Assembly (NCBI RefSeq): GCF_030730905.1
Contig: NZ_JAVAMP010000001.1
Location: forward strand, 434,001-498,000
DNA from: Chengkuizengella axinellae
GTDB taxonomy: Bacteria > Bacillota > Bacilli > Paenibacillales > KCTC-33759
Reading direction: 5' to 3'
DNA: 64,000 bases
Shown here: piece after piece, positions 36,162-45,650 of the stretch
How the letters are laid out: each line of letters begins with the position of its first letter
How positions within the stretch are numbered: the first letter of the stretch is position 1
Notes under the pieces: model-generated
The model's database searches: none
Told to the model about the DNA's origin: nothing
What the model saw: the letters and a program-made list of their open reading frames with translations, nothing else
Made by a program: the position numbers and the translations under genes

Positions 36162-37025
36162 ATGAATATGCTTCAAAGCATGAATGAATGTATTGATTAT
36201 ATCGAAGATCATATCAATCAAAACATAGATCTAACCATATTAGCACGAAAATCACTCAGTTCAAAGTTTCATTTTCAACGTATGTTTCATATGTTAACTG
36301 GTTATACAGTCGCTGAATATATACGAAATAGGAGGCTGACTTTAGCTGCACAAGAGCTTGCAAATACGAATTCAAAGGTGATTGATATCGCTATAAAATA
36401 TGGATACGAAACACCAGAATCTTTTTCGAAAGCTTTTCGTAAAATGCATGGCATTCCACCATCCCAAGTAAAAGAATCAAACGTTTCACTAGTTGCTTTT
36501 CCAAGAATTACATTTCACATTTCTTTAAAAGGAGAGAAACAAATGAACTATCAAATGAAAAAGAAAGATCGTTTTATAATGATAGGAAGAGGGATAAAAG
36601 TTCCTTTGTTGAAGGAGGAGTCAAGGAAACGAACATTAAATTTTCGTGAGGAAATGGAACAATCGGGAGCTGCCAAACGCCTTCTTTCTATTACAGGAGA
36701 AAAAGCTTTACTTGGAGTTATTATGGACATTGATCATGAAAGTGAGGATTTTACGTACTTTGTAGGCTCAAAAATGAATGACAATAACATCCAAATCAAT
36801 GATGAGCAGAAGGTCATTCCTGCTGCTTCTTGGGCTGTTTTTGATTGCATTGGAACGTCTCCTGAGGAAATTTCAGAAACATGGGACCGCATATATACAG
36901 AATGGTTTCCTTCTACTGGATATGAGCAGCTTGCAGGAGTACCCGAAATCGAGCTAATTCCTATGAGTGATACGATAGACACTAATGATCAATGTGAAAT
37001 TTGGATTCCTATTAAAAAGAAATAA
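36162..37025 (+). CDS. AraC-family regulator with GyrI-like effector domain
   Basis: The 287-residue protein has two N-terminal helix-turn-helices of AraC type (LTILARKSLSSKFHFQRMF, VIDIAIKYGYETPESFSKAF, ending HGIPPSQVK at ~103). The C-terminal GyrI-like/SOUL-type domain ends with the typical CEIWIPIKKK. Such proteins respond to small lipophilic molecules and often activate efflux or detoxification. AGAGGTG precedes the ATG. The MBL-fold hydrolase gene follows 52 bases later and may be its target. Confidence 0.9.
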   Translation: MNMLQSMNECIDYIEDHINQNIDLTILARKSLSSKFHFQRMFHMLTGYTVAEYIRNRRLTLAAQELANTNSKVIDIAIKYGYETPESFSKAFRKMHGIPPSQVKESNVSLVAFPRITFHISLKGEKQMNYQMKKKDRFIMIGRGIKVPLLKEESRKRTLNFREEMEQSGAAKRLLSITGEKALLGVIMDIDHESEDFTYFVGSKMNDNNIQINDEQKVIPAASWAVFDCIGTSPEEISETWDRIYTEWFPSTGYEQLAGVPEIELIPMSDTIDTNDQCEIWIPIKKK

Positions 37026-37077
37026 GAGTAATTAGAAATATTAAAAATCTATTAACTATTGGTGGAGGGAAAAGAAG

Positions 37078-37806
37078 ATGAAAATATCAACAGGAATTGA
37101 AATGTTGGAGATAGAAAGAAAAAACTTTATGGGGCAGGATATGATCATCCATCCTACTCTTATTTGGGATCATGAAATAGCTGTTTTGGTAGACACTGGT
37201 TTTATTGATCAAAAGAGTGTTTTTTTAGATCAATTTGAGAAAACAAATGTACCTTTTGAGCTTCTCAGAAAAATTATCTTAACTCATCATCATTTTGACC
37301 ATATTGGCAGTATATCTGATTTGTTAGCAGAATCTTCGCATGATATTGAAGTTTTAGCAAGCGAATTAGAGAGACCATTTATTCAGGGAGAGAAAAGCTT
37401 GCTGACAGATGAATTAGTATCTCAGATAGATACTTGGCCAGAACAAATGCGAAATCAATTTCTATCAGAGTTATCAGGTACAACTAAAGTGAATGTCAAC
37501 AAAATAGTAATGGATGGGGAAGAGCTGCCTTATTGCGGTGGAATCATTGTCATTCATACCCCAGGTCATAGTAGAGGACATATTAGCTTATATCATAAAC
37601 AAAGTAATACGCTTATTGCTGCAGACGCAATGGTCGTTCAAGATGGTCAGTTAGAATTAAATCCACAATGTTCGGATATAGAATTGGCTCAAAAATCATT
37701 AAGTAAGTTCACACAATATGATATTGAAGCCGTTATTTGTTACCATGGTGGTTTATTTAAAGAAAAAATAAATGAAAGAATAGTTAAGTTATTAAAGAAT
37801 GTTTAA
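37078..37806 (+). CDS. Metallo-beta-lactamase-fold hydrolase
   Basis: The 242-residue protein has the MBL metal motif ILTHHHFDHIGS (~71-82), the second His in IVIHTPGHSRGHISLYH (~160-176) and the third site in AADAMVVQDG. It is of the glyoxalase-II-like group; the substrate is unknown. The start ATG follows GGTGGAGGGA. It overlaps the last four bases of the convergent MocR gene. It is co-directional with the AraC regulator and possibly regulated by it. Confidence 0.87.
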   Translation: MKISTGIEMLEIERKNFMGQDMIIHPTLIWDHEIAVLVDTGFIDQKSVFLDQFEKTNVPFELLRKIILTHHHFDHIGSISDLLAESSHDIEVLASELERPFIQGEKSLLTDELVSQIDTWPEQMRNQFLSELSGTTKVNVNKIVMDGEELPYCGGIIVIHTPGHSRGHISLYHKQSNTLIAADAMVVQDGQLELNPQCSDIELAQKSLSKFTQYDIEAVICYHGGLFKEKINERIVKLLKNV

Positions 37807-39158
37807 TAAACTAAACTTGATTTTGCCCTCTTTAGTTCCTTCAATAATTTTATAACTCCCTCTTTGATTTGTTCTTTATTTGTTCTAGTAATGCTAATAT
37901 GAAGTATTTTTTCTCTATTTAATAATGAAATATAATTTTCATCCACAGGAACTAGTATTACTTTTTGTTTTTCTAAATTCTGAATCACTTTTTTTATATT
38001 GATAGATTGATGTACTTTAATGTGTGTATAAACGCCAGAAGTAAGCTCTGGATACGTTATTAAATCCTTATCTCCATACTGTTTCAACATTTCATTTAAA
38101 TATAACAATCGATTCGTATAGGTTGATTTCATTTTTTCTTTATGTCTTTCAAACATCCCATTTTTAATATAAATTTCTAAAGCAGCTTGTGAAATCATGG
38201 AAGTATCGATATCCGTTAATTTTTTAAATAAGTAAAAATTTTCTTTTAAAGTCTCAGGAATAACTGCTGCTCCTACACGAAGACCAGGAAAGATCATTTT
38301 CGCATAACTTTTTAAATAAACTACGTGTGAAACAGGACTATATGCAAAAATAGGGTCTGATTTTTGATTTGACTCTATATCTGCTAAGTAATCATCTTCA
38401 ACAATATATACATCATATTTTTTAGCTAAATCCGCAATGGTTTTTTTCTGTTGTTCTGTATAGGAAGTACCTAGCGGATTATGATAACGAGGGATGGTGT
38501 AAAAGAACTTAATCGATTGTGTTTTAAATATTTGTTCTAATTCATTTAAATCAATTCCCTCGGCATCACGTTTTATTCCCATTATAGGTATACCTTGTAA
38601 TTTTAACAATTTAATAAAGTTATGATAGGATGGCTCTTCAATCAGTATTGTAGTTTTTTGATTCGGAAACGGCATGGTTGCTAATATTGCCAACGCCTGC
38701 TGAACACCTGAGGTTATAAAGATGTTCTCCTGTTTTGTAAACACTTGATAATTAGCAAGGTGGTTTTCAAGTACGCGAATGAGCGGAGAGAGCCCTCTAG
38801 TTAATGTGTATGTAAATAGATCTTCTTTATAGATATCTATGGCTTTATTGATACAATGCTGAAAATCTAAATATGGAAAAACAACAGGATCTGGAGCAGC
38901 TGATGAAAAATCTATATTCTCTTTATGTAAATATGTTGATTTGTTTACTTTACGTTCCACGACGAAATAACCGCTTTGTGGAATAGAATAAATGACATGT
39001 TTTTTTTCTAGTTCTTGATACGCATGCACGACAGTGCTTTTACTGCATCCAAATTGTATTGCAAGTTCACGAATGGAAGGCAGTTTTTCCCCTGAAGATA
39101 GTTCTCCGGTCGTAATCCTACTTTCGATTTCATTCATCATGTTTTCAAACTTTTTCAT
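37803..39158 (-). CDS. MocR-type GntR/aminotransferase transcriptional regulator
   Basis: The protein has an N-terminal GntR winged helix (IRELAIQFGCSKSTVVHAYQ, LEKKHVIYSIPQSGYFV) and a C-terminal fold-type I aminotransferase-like domain (YTIPRYHNPLGTSYTEQQ, VEDDYLADI) with the PLP Lys in VVYLKSYAKMIFPGLRVG. MocR regulators sense PLP or amino-compounds. I start at ATG 39158 because AAAGGGG lies upstream and gives a normal GntR N-terminus; an in-frame ATG at 39224 has no Shine-Dalgarno. It is divergent from two EamA transporters, which are its likely targets. Confidence 0.9.
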   Translation of the reverse strand: MKKFENMMNEIESRITTGELSSGEKLPSIRELAIQFGCSKSTVVHAYQELEKKHVIYSIPQSGYFVVERKVNKSTYLHKENIDFSSAAPDPVVFPYLDFQHCINKAIDIYKEDLFTYTLTRGLSPLIRVLENHLANYQVFTKQENIFITSGVQQALAILATMPFPNQKTTILIEEPSYHNFIKLLKLQGIPIMGIKRDAEGIDLNELEQIFKTQSIKFFYTIPRYHNPLGTSYTEQQKKTIADLAKKYDVYIVEDDYLADIESNQKSDPIFAYSPVSHVVYLKSYAKMIFPGLRVGAAVIPETLKENFYLFKKLTDIDTSMISQAALEIYIKNGMFERHKEKMKSTYTNRLLYLNEMLKQYGDKDLITYPELTSGVYTHIKVHQSINIKKVIQNLEKQKVILVPVDENYISLLNREKILHISITRTNKEQIKEGVIKLLKELKRAKSSLVY

Positions 39159-39241
39159 CCCATCCCAACCCCTTTGTACTGGTACAGTTTTACTTTTATT
39201 CGATTGTTCCTCCATGTATTTCATACTAAAATCAAATTACT

Positions 39242-39308
39242 TACGAAAAGTAAGACAGCTTGGAGAGACTTAAATAGAAGTTATTGATCTTATCTTACCA
39301 TACGAAAA
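39242..39308. promoter_or_regulatory. Candidate MocR operator: direct repeats TACGAAAA
   Basis: TACGAAAA occurs at 39242-39249 and again at 39301-39308 in the divergent intergenic region. The first lies within the small palindrome CTTACGAAAAGTAAG. MocR regulators typically bind spaced direct repeats, so these are candidate sites (inference). Confidence 0.4.
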
Positions 39309-39371
39309 ATAGGAAGGAATTGAAGATACTTAGACATTATTGATTTTAAGAAAATGGAGGAGGACTTATAA

Positions 39372-40307
39372 ATGAAAAACAAAAATACTTTGCCAGTATT
39401 GGCGGGATTATTAGGCGCAATAATTATAGGATTAAGCTTTTTGTTTTTAAAAAATATTGTGAATGAGGCTTCAATATTATCTATACTTTCATTTCGTTTT
39501 ACAATTGCCTTTTTCACGATGTCAATTTTCGTTTTTTTTAAAGTTGTAAGAGTAGATTTTCGAAATAAACCTATTCTACTTTTGCTTTTATTTTCATTTA
39601 TTCAGCCTGTGTTAGCTTTTTCTTTTCAGACTTATGGCATGAAGTATGCGACCTCAAGTGAAGCTGGTGTGATTACGGCTCTACTGCCAATCTTTGTTAT
39701 GTTGCTTGCTTCAATATTTTTAAAAGAACGAACTTCTTTGATTCAGAAAGGATCTATTTTATTATCTGCTGGTGGTGTTTTATTTATCGGATTCATGAGT
39801 GGTGTGGAAGGGGATGCAAATATGCTTGGATTCATCCTTATCATTTTGTCTGTATTGTCCATGGCTGTCTACTCTGTTCTTGCTCGCAAATTTTCAAAAC
39901 AATTTACTGCATTAGAACTGACTTATGCAATGATGGCTATTGGTATGATTATGTTTAACTTTATATTATTGATCTCACCTGAAAAAATGGATTACTCTCT
40001 TATTCTTCAACCAGACTTTATGCTTTCCATCATCTACTTGGGCTTTTTTTCCTCTGTAGTCTCATCCTTTTTGACCAACTATATGATTGCAAATATGGGT
40101 GCTTCTAGATCTGGTGTATTTATGAATCTTTCAACTATAGTAAGCATTATTGCGGGGGTATTTATATTAAACGAAGCCTTTTATACGTATCATTTAGTCG
40201 GAACTATATGCATTATAGTCGGTGTTATCGGAGCTAATATGAAAGGAATCCATACAGGGGTGTCAAATAAACCGATTCAAGGTTCACCAGTTCACCATTT
40301 GAAGTGA
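39372..40307 (+). CDS. EamA-family (DMT) transporter 1
   Basis: The 311-residue protein has about ten helices in two EamA repeats. The motif FQTYGMKYATSSEAGVITAL with PIFVMLLASIFLKERTS marks the first repeat, and FSSVVSSFLTNYMIANMGAS marks the second. Such transporters usually export amino acids, nucleotides or drugs. GGAGGAGG precedes the ATG. It is similar throughout to the next gene, so the pair arose by duplication. MocR is divergent. Confidence 0.9.
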   Translation: MKNKNTLPVLAGLLGAIIIGLSFLFLKNIVNEASILSILSFRFTIAFFTMSIFVFFKVVRVDFRNKPILLLLLFSFIQPVLAFSFQTYGMKYATSSEAGVITALLPIFVMLLASIFLKERTSLIQKGSILLSAGGVLFIGFMSGVEGDANMLGFILIILSVLSMAVYSVLARKFSKQFTALELTYAMMAIGMIMFNFILLISPEKMDYSLILQPDFMLSIIYLGFFSSVVSSFLTNYMIANMGASRSGVFMNLSTIVSIIAGVFILNEAFYTYHLVGTICIIVGVIGANMKGIHTGVSNKPIQGSPVHHLK

Positions 40308-40362
40308 AATCGTTAACGCAAAACATTAAGGAATAAACAATTAATTAATTGGGGGAATTATC

Positions 40363-41325
40363 ATGAATATTAAACAATCTGTATTTGTATATTTTTGTGC
40401 TATTTTATATGTGTTTATCACTGGATTATCGTACTTGTTTACAAAAGTTGCTCTTGAGATTACAGATCCTGTGGATACATTAGCACATCGATTTACATTT
40501 TCATTTATTGCAATTTTGATTCCAATTTTTTCAAATAAAATTAAAATTCAGATTAATATGCAAAGAATGAAGAAGTTATTGCCACTAGTTATTGTGTATC
40601 CTGTCACATTTCTTGTATTTCTAACTTTTGGTCTGGAGTTTGCAACATCTTCTGAAGGAGCTATTTTACAAGCTTCTGCACCTATTTTTACTATGATTCT
40701 AGCTTCTGTTTTCTTAAAAGAAAGAACGAATTTCCTGCAAAAAAGCTCTATTATTTTATCTGTGATCGGTGTGGCTTTTATTTTCATTATGAAAGGTACG
40801 GGTGTACAATTTAATAGTTTAACTGGCATTATTTTATTGTTATTAGCCGCTGTAATTTTTGCAGGTTACAGCATACTTTCGAGATTCCTATCCAAGGATT
40901 TCAAACCATCCGAGATCACCTTTTTTATGTTAGCTGGCGGATTTATTTCTTTTAATTTTGTAGCTATAGTAAAACATTTAATGGATGGCAGTATTCGTTC
41001 TTTGTTCGCACCGGTGATGGATATTGAGTATTTTTCATTGATGATCTATTTAGGTATCTTATCTACATTAGTAGCTGCATTGTTGGTGAATTATGTACTA
41101 TCTAAATTAGATGCGGCGAAGGTTATGGTATTTGCGAACCTTTCTCCAGTCATTTCAATTATTGCGGGAGCCATTTTTTTAGGGGAAAGCATATTCTATT
41201 ATCATATTATTGGTACAATCATGATTATTGCAGGAGTGCTTGGTACAAATGTTTTCAGTAAGAAGAAAATAACGTTCCGAACAAAAAAAAGAGTACTCAA
41301 TAAATCTGTTGGATCTTCTAGTTAG
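40363..41325 (+). CDS. EamA-family (DMT) transporter 2
   Basis: The 320-residue, ten-helix protein is paralogous to the preceding one (FGLEFATSSEGAILQASAPI, ILASVFLKERTNFLQKSS, LVAALLVNYVLSKLDAAKV). It begins 55 bases after the first and has GGGGGAATTATC before ATG. It probably works on a related substrate under the same MocR control. Two different single-chain DMT proteins might also pair, but most EamA proteins act alone or as homodimers. Confidence 0.9.
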   Translation: MNIKQSVFVYFCAILYVFITGLSYLFTKVALEITDPVDTLAHRFTFSFIAILIPIFSNKIKIQINMQRMKKLLPLVIVYPVTFLVFLTFGLEFATSSEGAILQASAPIFTMILASVFLKERTNFLQKSSIILSVIGVAFIFIMKGTGVQFNSLTGIILLLLAAVIFAGYSILSRFLSKDFKPSEITFFMLAGGFISFNFVAIVKHLMDGSIRSLFAPVMDIEYFSLMIYLGILSTLVAALLVNYVLSKLDAAKVMVFANLSPVISIIAGAIFLGESIFYYHIIGTIMIIAGVLGTNVFSKKKITFRTKKRVLNKSVGSSS

Positions 41326-41485
41326 TCTCCTGCTCCAAAGATTATTTCTCTCAGTCAAAAGTTGTATGTTTCCCTAATCCTTATGGTCGTGGCTATTGAT
41401 TCAGATCCTAGTTATCATTATTAACAAACAAACTTATGATGATGTAAAGAGTTTAGTAGGGCGATATAGCAGATGAGGGATTAAC

Positions 41486-42712
41486 ATGAAGAATACAAAT
41501 GTATATTCAAATTTACTTAGAAGGAATAAACAATATAAAAAACTTTTTTTAGCACAAGCAACGAGTACAATAGGTGATTGGTTTAGCACTATTGCTTTAT
41601 TAACTTTTGTTTATGGGGTTACAGAGTCACCCTTAATGGTTAGTTTAACACTCATCAGTAAGGGGCTGCCCCAATTATTGTTTAGTCCTTTTGCAGGTGT
41701 ATTCATTGATAGAACAAACAGAAAAAAGATTTTAATCATTACGGATATGATAAGAGCTGTTATTGTATTGGGACTCCTATTTGCAGAAGCTTTTGTATAT
41801 ATTGTGTTTATAGTAAATGCTTTGATGGCGATATGTTCAACCTTATTTAATCCCGCAAGGCAAAGTGTAATCCCTAAGTTAGTAAAGAAAGAACATTTAC
41901 CTGTAGCCAATTCATTATCAAGCTCTATGCAGGCAATCTCTGCAATCCTTGGTTCTAGTATTGGTGGAATTGCACTAGGCTTTCTAAGTCCTAACATCGC
42001 TTTTGTGTTAAATAGCATGACCTTTATCATTTCAGCTTTATTCATAAAGTATACCGTAATTCCCCAAGCAGAGAAAAAACAAGAAGCCACTAAAATTGGT
42101 TACTTTAAAGATATGGTGGATGGTTATAAATTTATCATTCAGACTCCTATCATATTAGGTTTGATTTTAGTCGGAATGTCATGGGGGATTGTTGGTGGGG
42201 TTTATCAAATCCTACTTACCATTTATGGTTCTGATGTGTATCAACTAGGTAATAATGGCATCGGCATCTTATATGCAATACAAGGATTAGGAGTTTTGAT
42301 TGGGAGTGTTTTTGTAGCAAAGTATATGTCATTGGATACTGAGAGAATGAAAAAATATTTTGGCTGGTCATATTTGTTACAGGGCATCTTTTTTATTTTG
42401 TTTGCTCTTTCTGTAAATCTTTTTGTTGGAATTCTTTTTCTTTTATTGATGCGCATTGCAGGAGGGATTATTATCCCATTAGACTCTACATTAATTCAAA
42501 CGTATTCACCTGATGACCAAATAGGGAAAGTGTTTACGTTACATTACGCGGTTTATGGATCATTGTTTCAGCTCTCAATGTTTTTAACAGGTGTTTTACT
42601 AGATTATTACTCTCCTCAAGTTATCGGTGTAGTGTTCGGGATCATTTGTGTGTTTACTAGTAGTATCTGGCTTGTGCTTTTATATCAAAATAAGTTAGTG
42701 GCTTATAGATGA
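41486..42712 (+). CDS. MFS transporter (MFS_3 / macrolide-efflux type)
   Basis: The 408-residue protein has about 12 helices. LFLAQATSTIGDWFSTIALL at the N-terminus, SPFAGVFIDRTNRKKILIIT (A motif) and STLFNPARQSVIPKLV are typical of the MFS_3 group that includes macrolide-efflux-like proteins. The substrate is unknown. GATGAGGGA precedes the ATG. It stands alone and is convergent with the AICAR-transformylase-like gene. Confidence 0.9.
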   Translation: MKNTNVYSNLLRRNKQYKKLFLAQATSTIGDWFSTIALLTFVYGVTESPLMVSLTLISKGLPQLLFSPFAGVFIDRTNRKKILIITDMIRAVIVLGLLFAEAFVYIVFIVNALMAICSTLFNPARQSVIPKLVKKEHLPVANSLSSSMQAISAILGSSIGGIALGFLSPNIAFVLNSMTFIISALFIKYTVIPQAEKKQEATKIGYFKDMVDGYKFIIQTPIILGLILVGMSWGIVGGVYQILLTIYGSDVYQLGNNGIGILYAIQGLGVLIGSVFVAKYMSLDTERMKKYFGWSYLLQGIFFILFALSVNLFVGILFLLLMRIAGGIIIPLDSTLIQTYSPDDQIGKVFTLHYAVYGSLFQLSMFLTGVLLDYYSPQVIGVVFGIICVFTSSIWLVLLYQNKLVAYR

Positions 42713-42822
42713 GTGATAGCCAATATGATAAACAAGAGATCCATAGAAATAATGGTGCTCCTGTTCATCATATTTAACTAAAGTAACCGTTAGTGTAGAA
42801 GCAGATTTCATTAAAGTTGTGC

Positions 42823-43989
42823 TTAATGATGGAACAATCGTGTAGATGTGAAAGCCATGATCATTTTATATTCATTTGCTGCTTGAATGATTTGATCATC
42901 ATTTGCTGAAAATCCTGATTGTGCGATGTACTTAACACCACTTCTTGCAGCACGGTCAATATTATCCCTAAATGGCAAGTAAGCATCCGATGCATAAGAT
43001 ACATCTTCAAGTCGCCCAATCCATTCTTGTTTCTGTGTTTCAGTAAGTCGATTTGGGATAACTTTGAAGTTATTCTCCCAGTTCTCATTTTCAATATGTG
43101 TCATTTGATTATTTATCCAGCCGTCAATTGCATTATTCATTTCTGTCCGTGTTATTCCAGTGTGGTAGTCAAACTCTTTTATTATTGGATGTTGTCGTAG
43201 CCACCAATTGTCAGCTTTATCAGCTGCTAGTCTAGTGCAATGGATTCTTGATTGTTGTCCTGCACCAATACCAATGGTCTGCCCATCAAGTGCAAAACAA
43301 ACTGAATTAGATTGAGTGTATTTTAGCGTTATTAACGCAATAAGCAGATCCCTTCTTGCATTCTTTGGGATTTCTGTTAACTCCGTGACGCAATTTTCTA
43401 AAGAATCCTGACCCATTTTCAGATCATTTCGATCTTGTTCCAGAGTAATTCCATTTACCGTTCTTGTTTCTTTGAAAGTAGGCACATAATCAGCATCGAT
43501 CTCTATGATTAGGTATTTCCCCTTTTTTTTCTGTTTCAGGATCTCAAGAGCATCATCATCATATCCAGGGGCAATGATTGAATCTGATACTTCCCTCTTT
43601 AATAACTTTGCGACCGTAACATCAACCTTTTCACTGAAAGCAGCACAGTCACCAAATGAAGACATTCGATCGGCTCCTCTTGCCCGAGCATATGCAATCG
43701 CTAAGGGAGATAACTCAGTATCTTCTACAAAGTAAGATCTACATTGTGATTCGCTTAATGGACTATAAACAGCTGCTCCTGTTGGGCTGACATGTTTAAA
43801 TGAAGCTGCAGATGGTAGCCCAGTAGCTTCATTTAGTTCAGACACCAACTGAATGGCATTAAGAGCATCCAAAAAGTTAATATAACTTGCTTCACCATTT
43901 AATATTTTGATAGGTAACTTTTCTTCACAGTAGAGTTTTGCGTTTTTCTGATGTGGATTCATACCGTACTTTAAATAAATAGAACTCAT
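42823..43989 (-). CDS. Stand-alone AICAR transformylase-like protein
   Basis: The 388-residue protein matches the AICAR-formyltransferase half of PurH: a start like LKYGMNPHQKNAKLYC, the catalytic Lys-His in AASFKHVSPTGAAV, SFGDCAAFSEKVDVTVAKLL, IGAGQQSRIHCTRLAADKAD and SDAYLPFRDNIDRAARSGVK. The IMP cyclohydrolase domain is absent, as in known stand-alone members about 390 residues long, so this is not a truncation. It should convert AICAR (ZMP) to FAICAR with formyl-tetrahydrofolate. A ZTP riboswitch directly upstream senses the same substrate's triphosphate or ZMP itself, which agrees well. GGAGGGATACT precedes the start. Confidence 0.92.
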   Translation of the reverse strand: MSSIYLKYGMNPHQKNAKLYCEEKLPIKILNGEASYINFLDALNAIQLVSELNEATGLPSAASFKHVSPTGAAVYSPLSESQCRSYFVEDTELSPLAIAYARARGADRMSSFGDCAAFSEKVDVTVAKLLKREVSDSIIAPGYDDDALEILKQKKKGKYLIIEIDADYVPTFKETRTVNGITLEQDRNDLKMGQDSLENCVTELTEIPKNARRDLLIALITLKYTQSNSVCFALDGQTIGIGAGQQSRIHCTRLAADKADNWWLRQHPIIKEFDYHTGITRTEMNNAIDGWINNQMTHIENENWENNFKVIPNRLTETQKQEWIGRLEDVSYASDAYLPFRDNIDRAARSGVKYIAQSGFSANDDQIIQAANEYKMIMAFTSTRLFHH

Positions 43990-44010
43990 TAGTATCCCTC
44001 CATAAAAATA

Positions 44011-44039
44011 AAAGTACCTGATTAAATATCAGATACTTT
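44011..44039 (-). terminator. Terminator of the ZTP riboswitch expression platform
   Basis: On the minus strand AAAGTATCTGAT and ATCAGGTACTTT pair around ATTTA, followed by TATTTTT. The 5' arm begins at the end of the aptamer's conserved GCCTGGGCA, so ligand binding can compete with terminator formation. Confidence 0.8.
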
Positions 44040-44110
44040 GCCCAGGCGTACGGCGATATAATTATGTGCTTCCTCGTGGTTTTCTCCACGTTCACGCCAG
44101 TTGCACATAA
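44036..44110 (-). promoter_or_regulatory. ZTP riboswitch (pfl motif)
   Basis: Read on the minus strand, TGTGCAACTGGCGTGAACGT, GGAGAAAACCACGAGGAAGC and ACA are followed by a variable linker and CGCCTGGGCA. These are the two conserved halves of the pfl/ZTP aptamer. In known cases it binds ZMP/ZTP, signalling folate shortage, and turns on purine and folate genes. The downstream gene is an AICAR transformylase, which consumes ZMP. Confidence 0.93.
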
Positions 44111-44125
44111 CAAACATTTACTTTA

Positions 44126-44154
44126 ATTATAGGTTCATATTTATTTTATTTCAA
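44126..44154 (-). promoter_or_regulatory. Sigma-A promoter of the ZTP-riboswitch gene
   Basis: On the minus strand TTGAAA (44154-44149) and TATAAT (44131-44126) are separated by 17 bases. The transcript would start just before the aptamer. Confidence 0.85.
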
Positions 44155-44314
44155 GTTTCCATTGACATCTTTATTTATAATTAGGACCACATCATTGAAT
44201 CACATAATTTTGGAAATATGCTAAAATAGGGTGATTGTGAAAAAATAATCTTCAGATAACTATAGGATAGAAAATCAATTTTTTTATTAATTCAATTAAA
44301 ATGGAGAGTTTTAA

Positions 44315-45577
44315 ATGAGTAAAGTAGGAATTTATAAGGTAGATATTACTCCCCCTTTGGGTATTGAATTTATTGGATACCATAGACCAACAGGGGTTAG
44401 AAATATTGATGAACGTATTTATTCAACTGCATTTGTATTTGAAAGTAATAATCTTAAAACTCTGTTTGTTAGTATAGATAATATTGGTATGCTAGTAGAA
44501 GATACTATGGAGATTCGTGAAAAAATTGCAAGTGAATTATGTATAGGCATTGAGAATATCACTATTGTTTTTACTCATACACACTCTGGTCCCTCAACAG
44601 TCAGTAATAGTGAAGTAGTTAAGGCTTATAAAGCGATTCTTATTAAAAATACTGTTAATGCAGCTGTTAAAGCGGATGAATGTTTGCAATCTTCTGAAGT
44701 TGGATGGAACGTTACTTTAGGAGAGATAGGGGTGAATCGTAGAGAAAAAACACAAGAAGGACGAGTTGAAATGGGTACCAATGAAAGAGGAGTTGTCGAT
44801 AAACGAATTGGGATTTTGGCAATTAGAAATCAAAATGATCAACAGCTCTTAGGGGCGATTGTATTCTGTACTGCACATCCAAATGTCTTAAAGTCAGACA
44901 GTGACATTCTGTCAGGAGATTACCCTGGAATGACAAGAAGAATACTCGAACAAATACTAAACTGCCCTATCATCATCGTACAAGGTTCGTCTGGGAACGT
45001 TAATGCAAAATATCGTGGGTCAATGAAGGAAATAAAGCAGATGGCCTACACCTTAAGTGGAAGTGTTCTAACTATGCTTCCTTCAATTACGTACAATAAA
45101 ATATATAGGTTACACACGACTTCAGCTATTTTACCAATGAAATTAATAGAGATACCAGAACCAGAAGGGATAAAAAACATGGCGTCATTAGCCCAAGAAC
45201 AATGGGGAGTAAATACAAACAATTGGCTTAAAAGTGTATTAGAAATGTATGAACAAAACAGCAGGCAATTAGTTATTGATCTAGAGATTCAATTATTCCA
45301 AATTAACGAAGGGTCATTTTCAGGCATCCCAATGGAACCTTTCTCAGAGTTAGCTCTTGAGATCCAAGAAAAAATGAATACTAATCTCACATTTTTTGGT
45401 GGTTATACCAATGGTTATCTTGGTTACTTACCTACAAGAGCAGCATATCCTTATGGTGGTTACGAAGTGGAACTTAATCCAGTAGTATATGGGCCTATTA
45501 CAAACCTCTGGATGCCTCCAGTAGAGAATACAGCCCAAATGGTTGTTAATAAGGTACTCGAATTACACAATAATTAA
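44315..45577 (+). CDS. Neutral/alkaline ceramidase N-terminal-like protein
   Basis: This 420-residue protein begins VGIYKVDITPPLG and has YSTAFVFES, TIVFTHTHSGPS (metal-binding His pair at ~90-92), FCTAHPNVL (further His) and VQGSSGNVNAKY, corresponding to the GDVSPN block of neutral ceramidases. It lacks a signal peptide and the C-terminal ceramidase domain, like many bacterial proteins of this group that probably hydrolyse other amides or esters. The substrate is unknown. ATGGAGAG precedes the start. It stands alone. Confidence 0.8.
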   Translation: MSKVGIYKVDITPPLGIEFIGYHRPTGVRNIDERIYSTAFVFESNNLKTLFVSIDNIGMLVEDTMEIREKIASELCIGIENITIVFTHTHSGPSTVSNSEVVKAYKAILIKNTVNAAVKADECLQSSEVGWNVTLGEIGVNRREKTQEGRVEMGTNERGVVDKRIGILAIRNQNDQQLLGAIVFCTAHPNVLKSDSDILSGDYPGMTRRILEQILNCPIIIVQGSSGNVNAKYRGSMKEIKQMAYTLSGSVLTMLPSITYNKIYRLHTTSAILPMKLIEIPEPEGIKNMASLAQEQWGVNTNNWLKSVLEMYEQNSRQLVIDLEIQLFQINEGSFSGIPMEPFSELALEIQEKMNTNLTFFGGYTNGYLGYLPTRAAYPYGGYEVELNPVVYGPITNLWMPPVENTAQMVVNKVLELHNN

Positions 45578-45650
45578 AGTGTTTCTTATATGATATGAAC
45601 TAAATAATTAAGGAACAAATGTTTATGTTTGATTTTCCACAATAATACGA

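Noticed and set aside
42823-43989. Truncated purH lacking its cyclohydrolase domain
   Set aside because: Stand-alone AICAR-transformylase proteins of this size exist, the start has a good Shine-Dalgarno and the gene has its own riboswitch.
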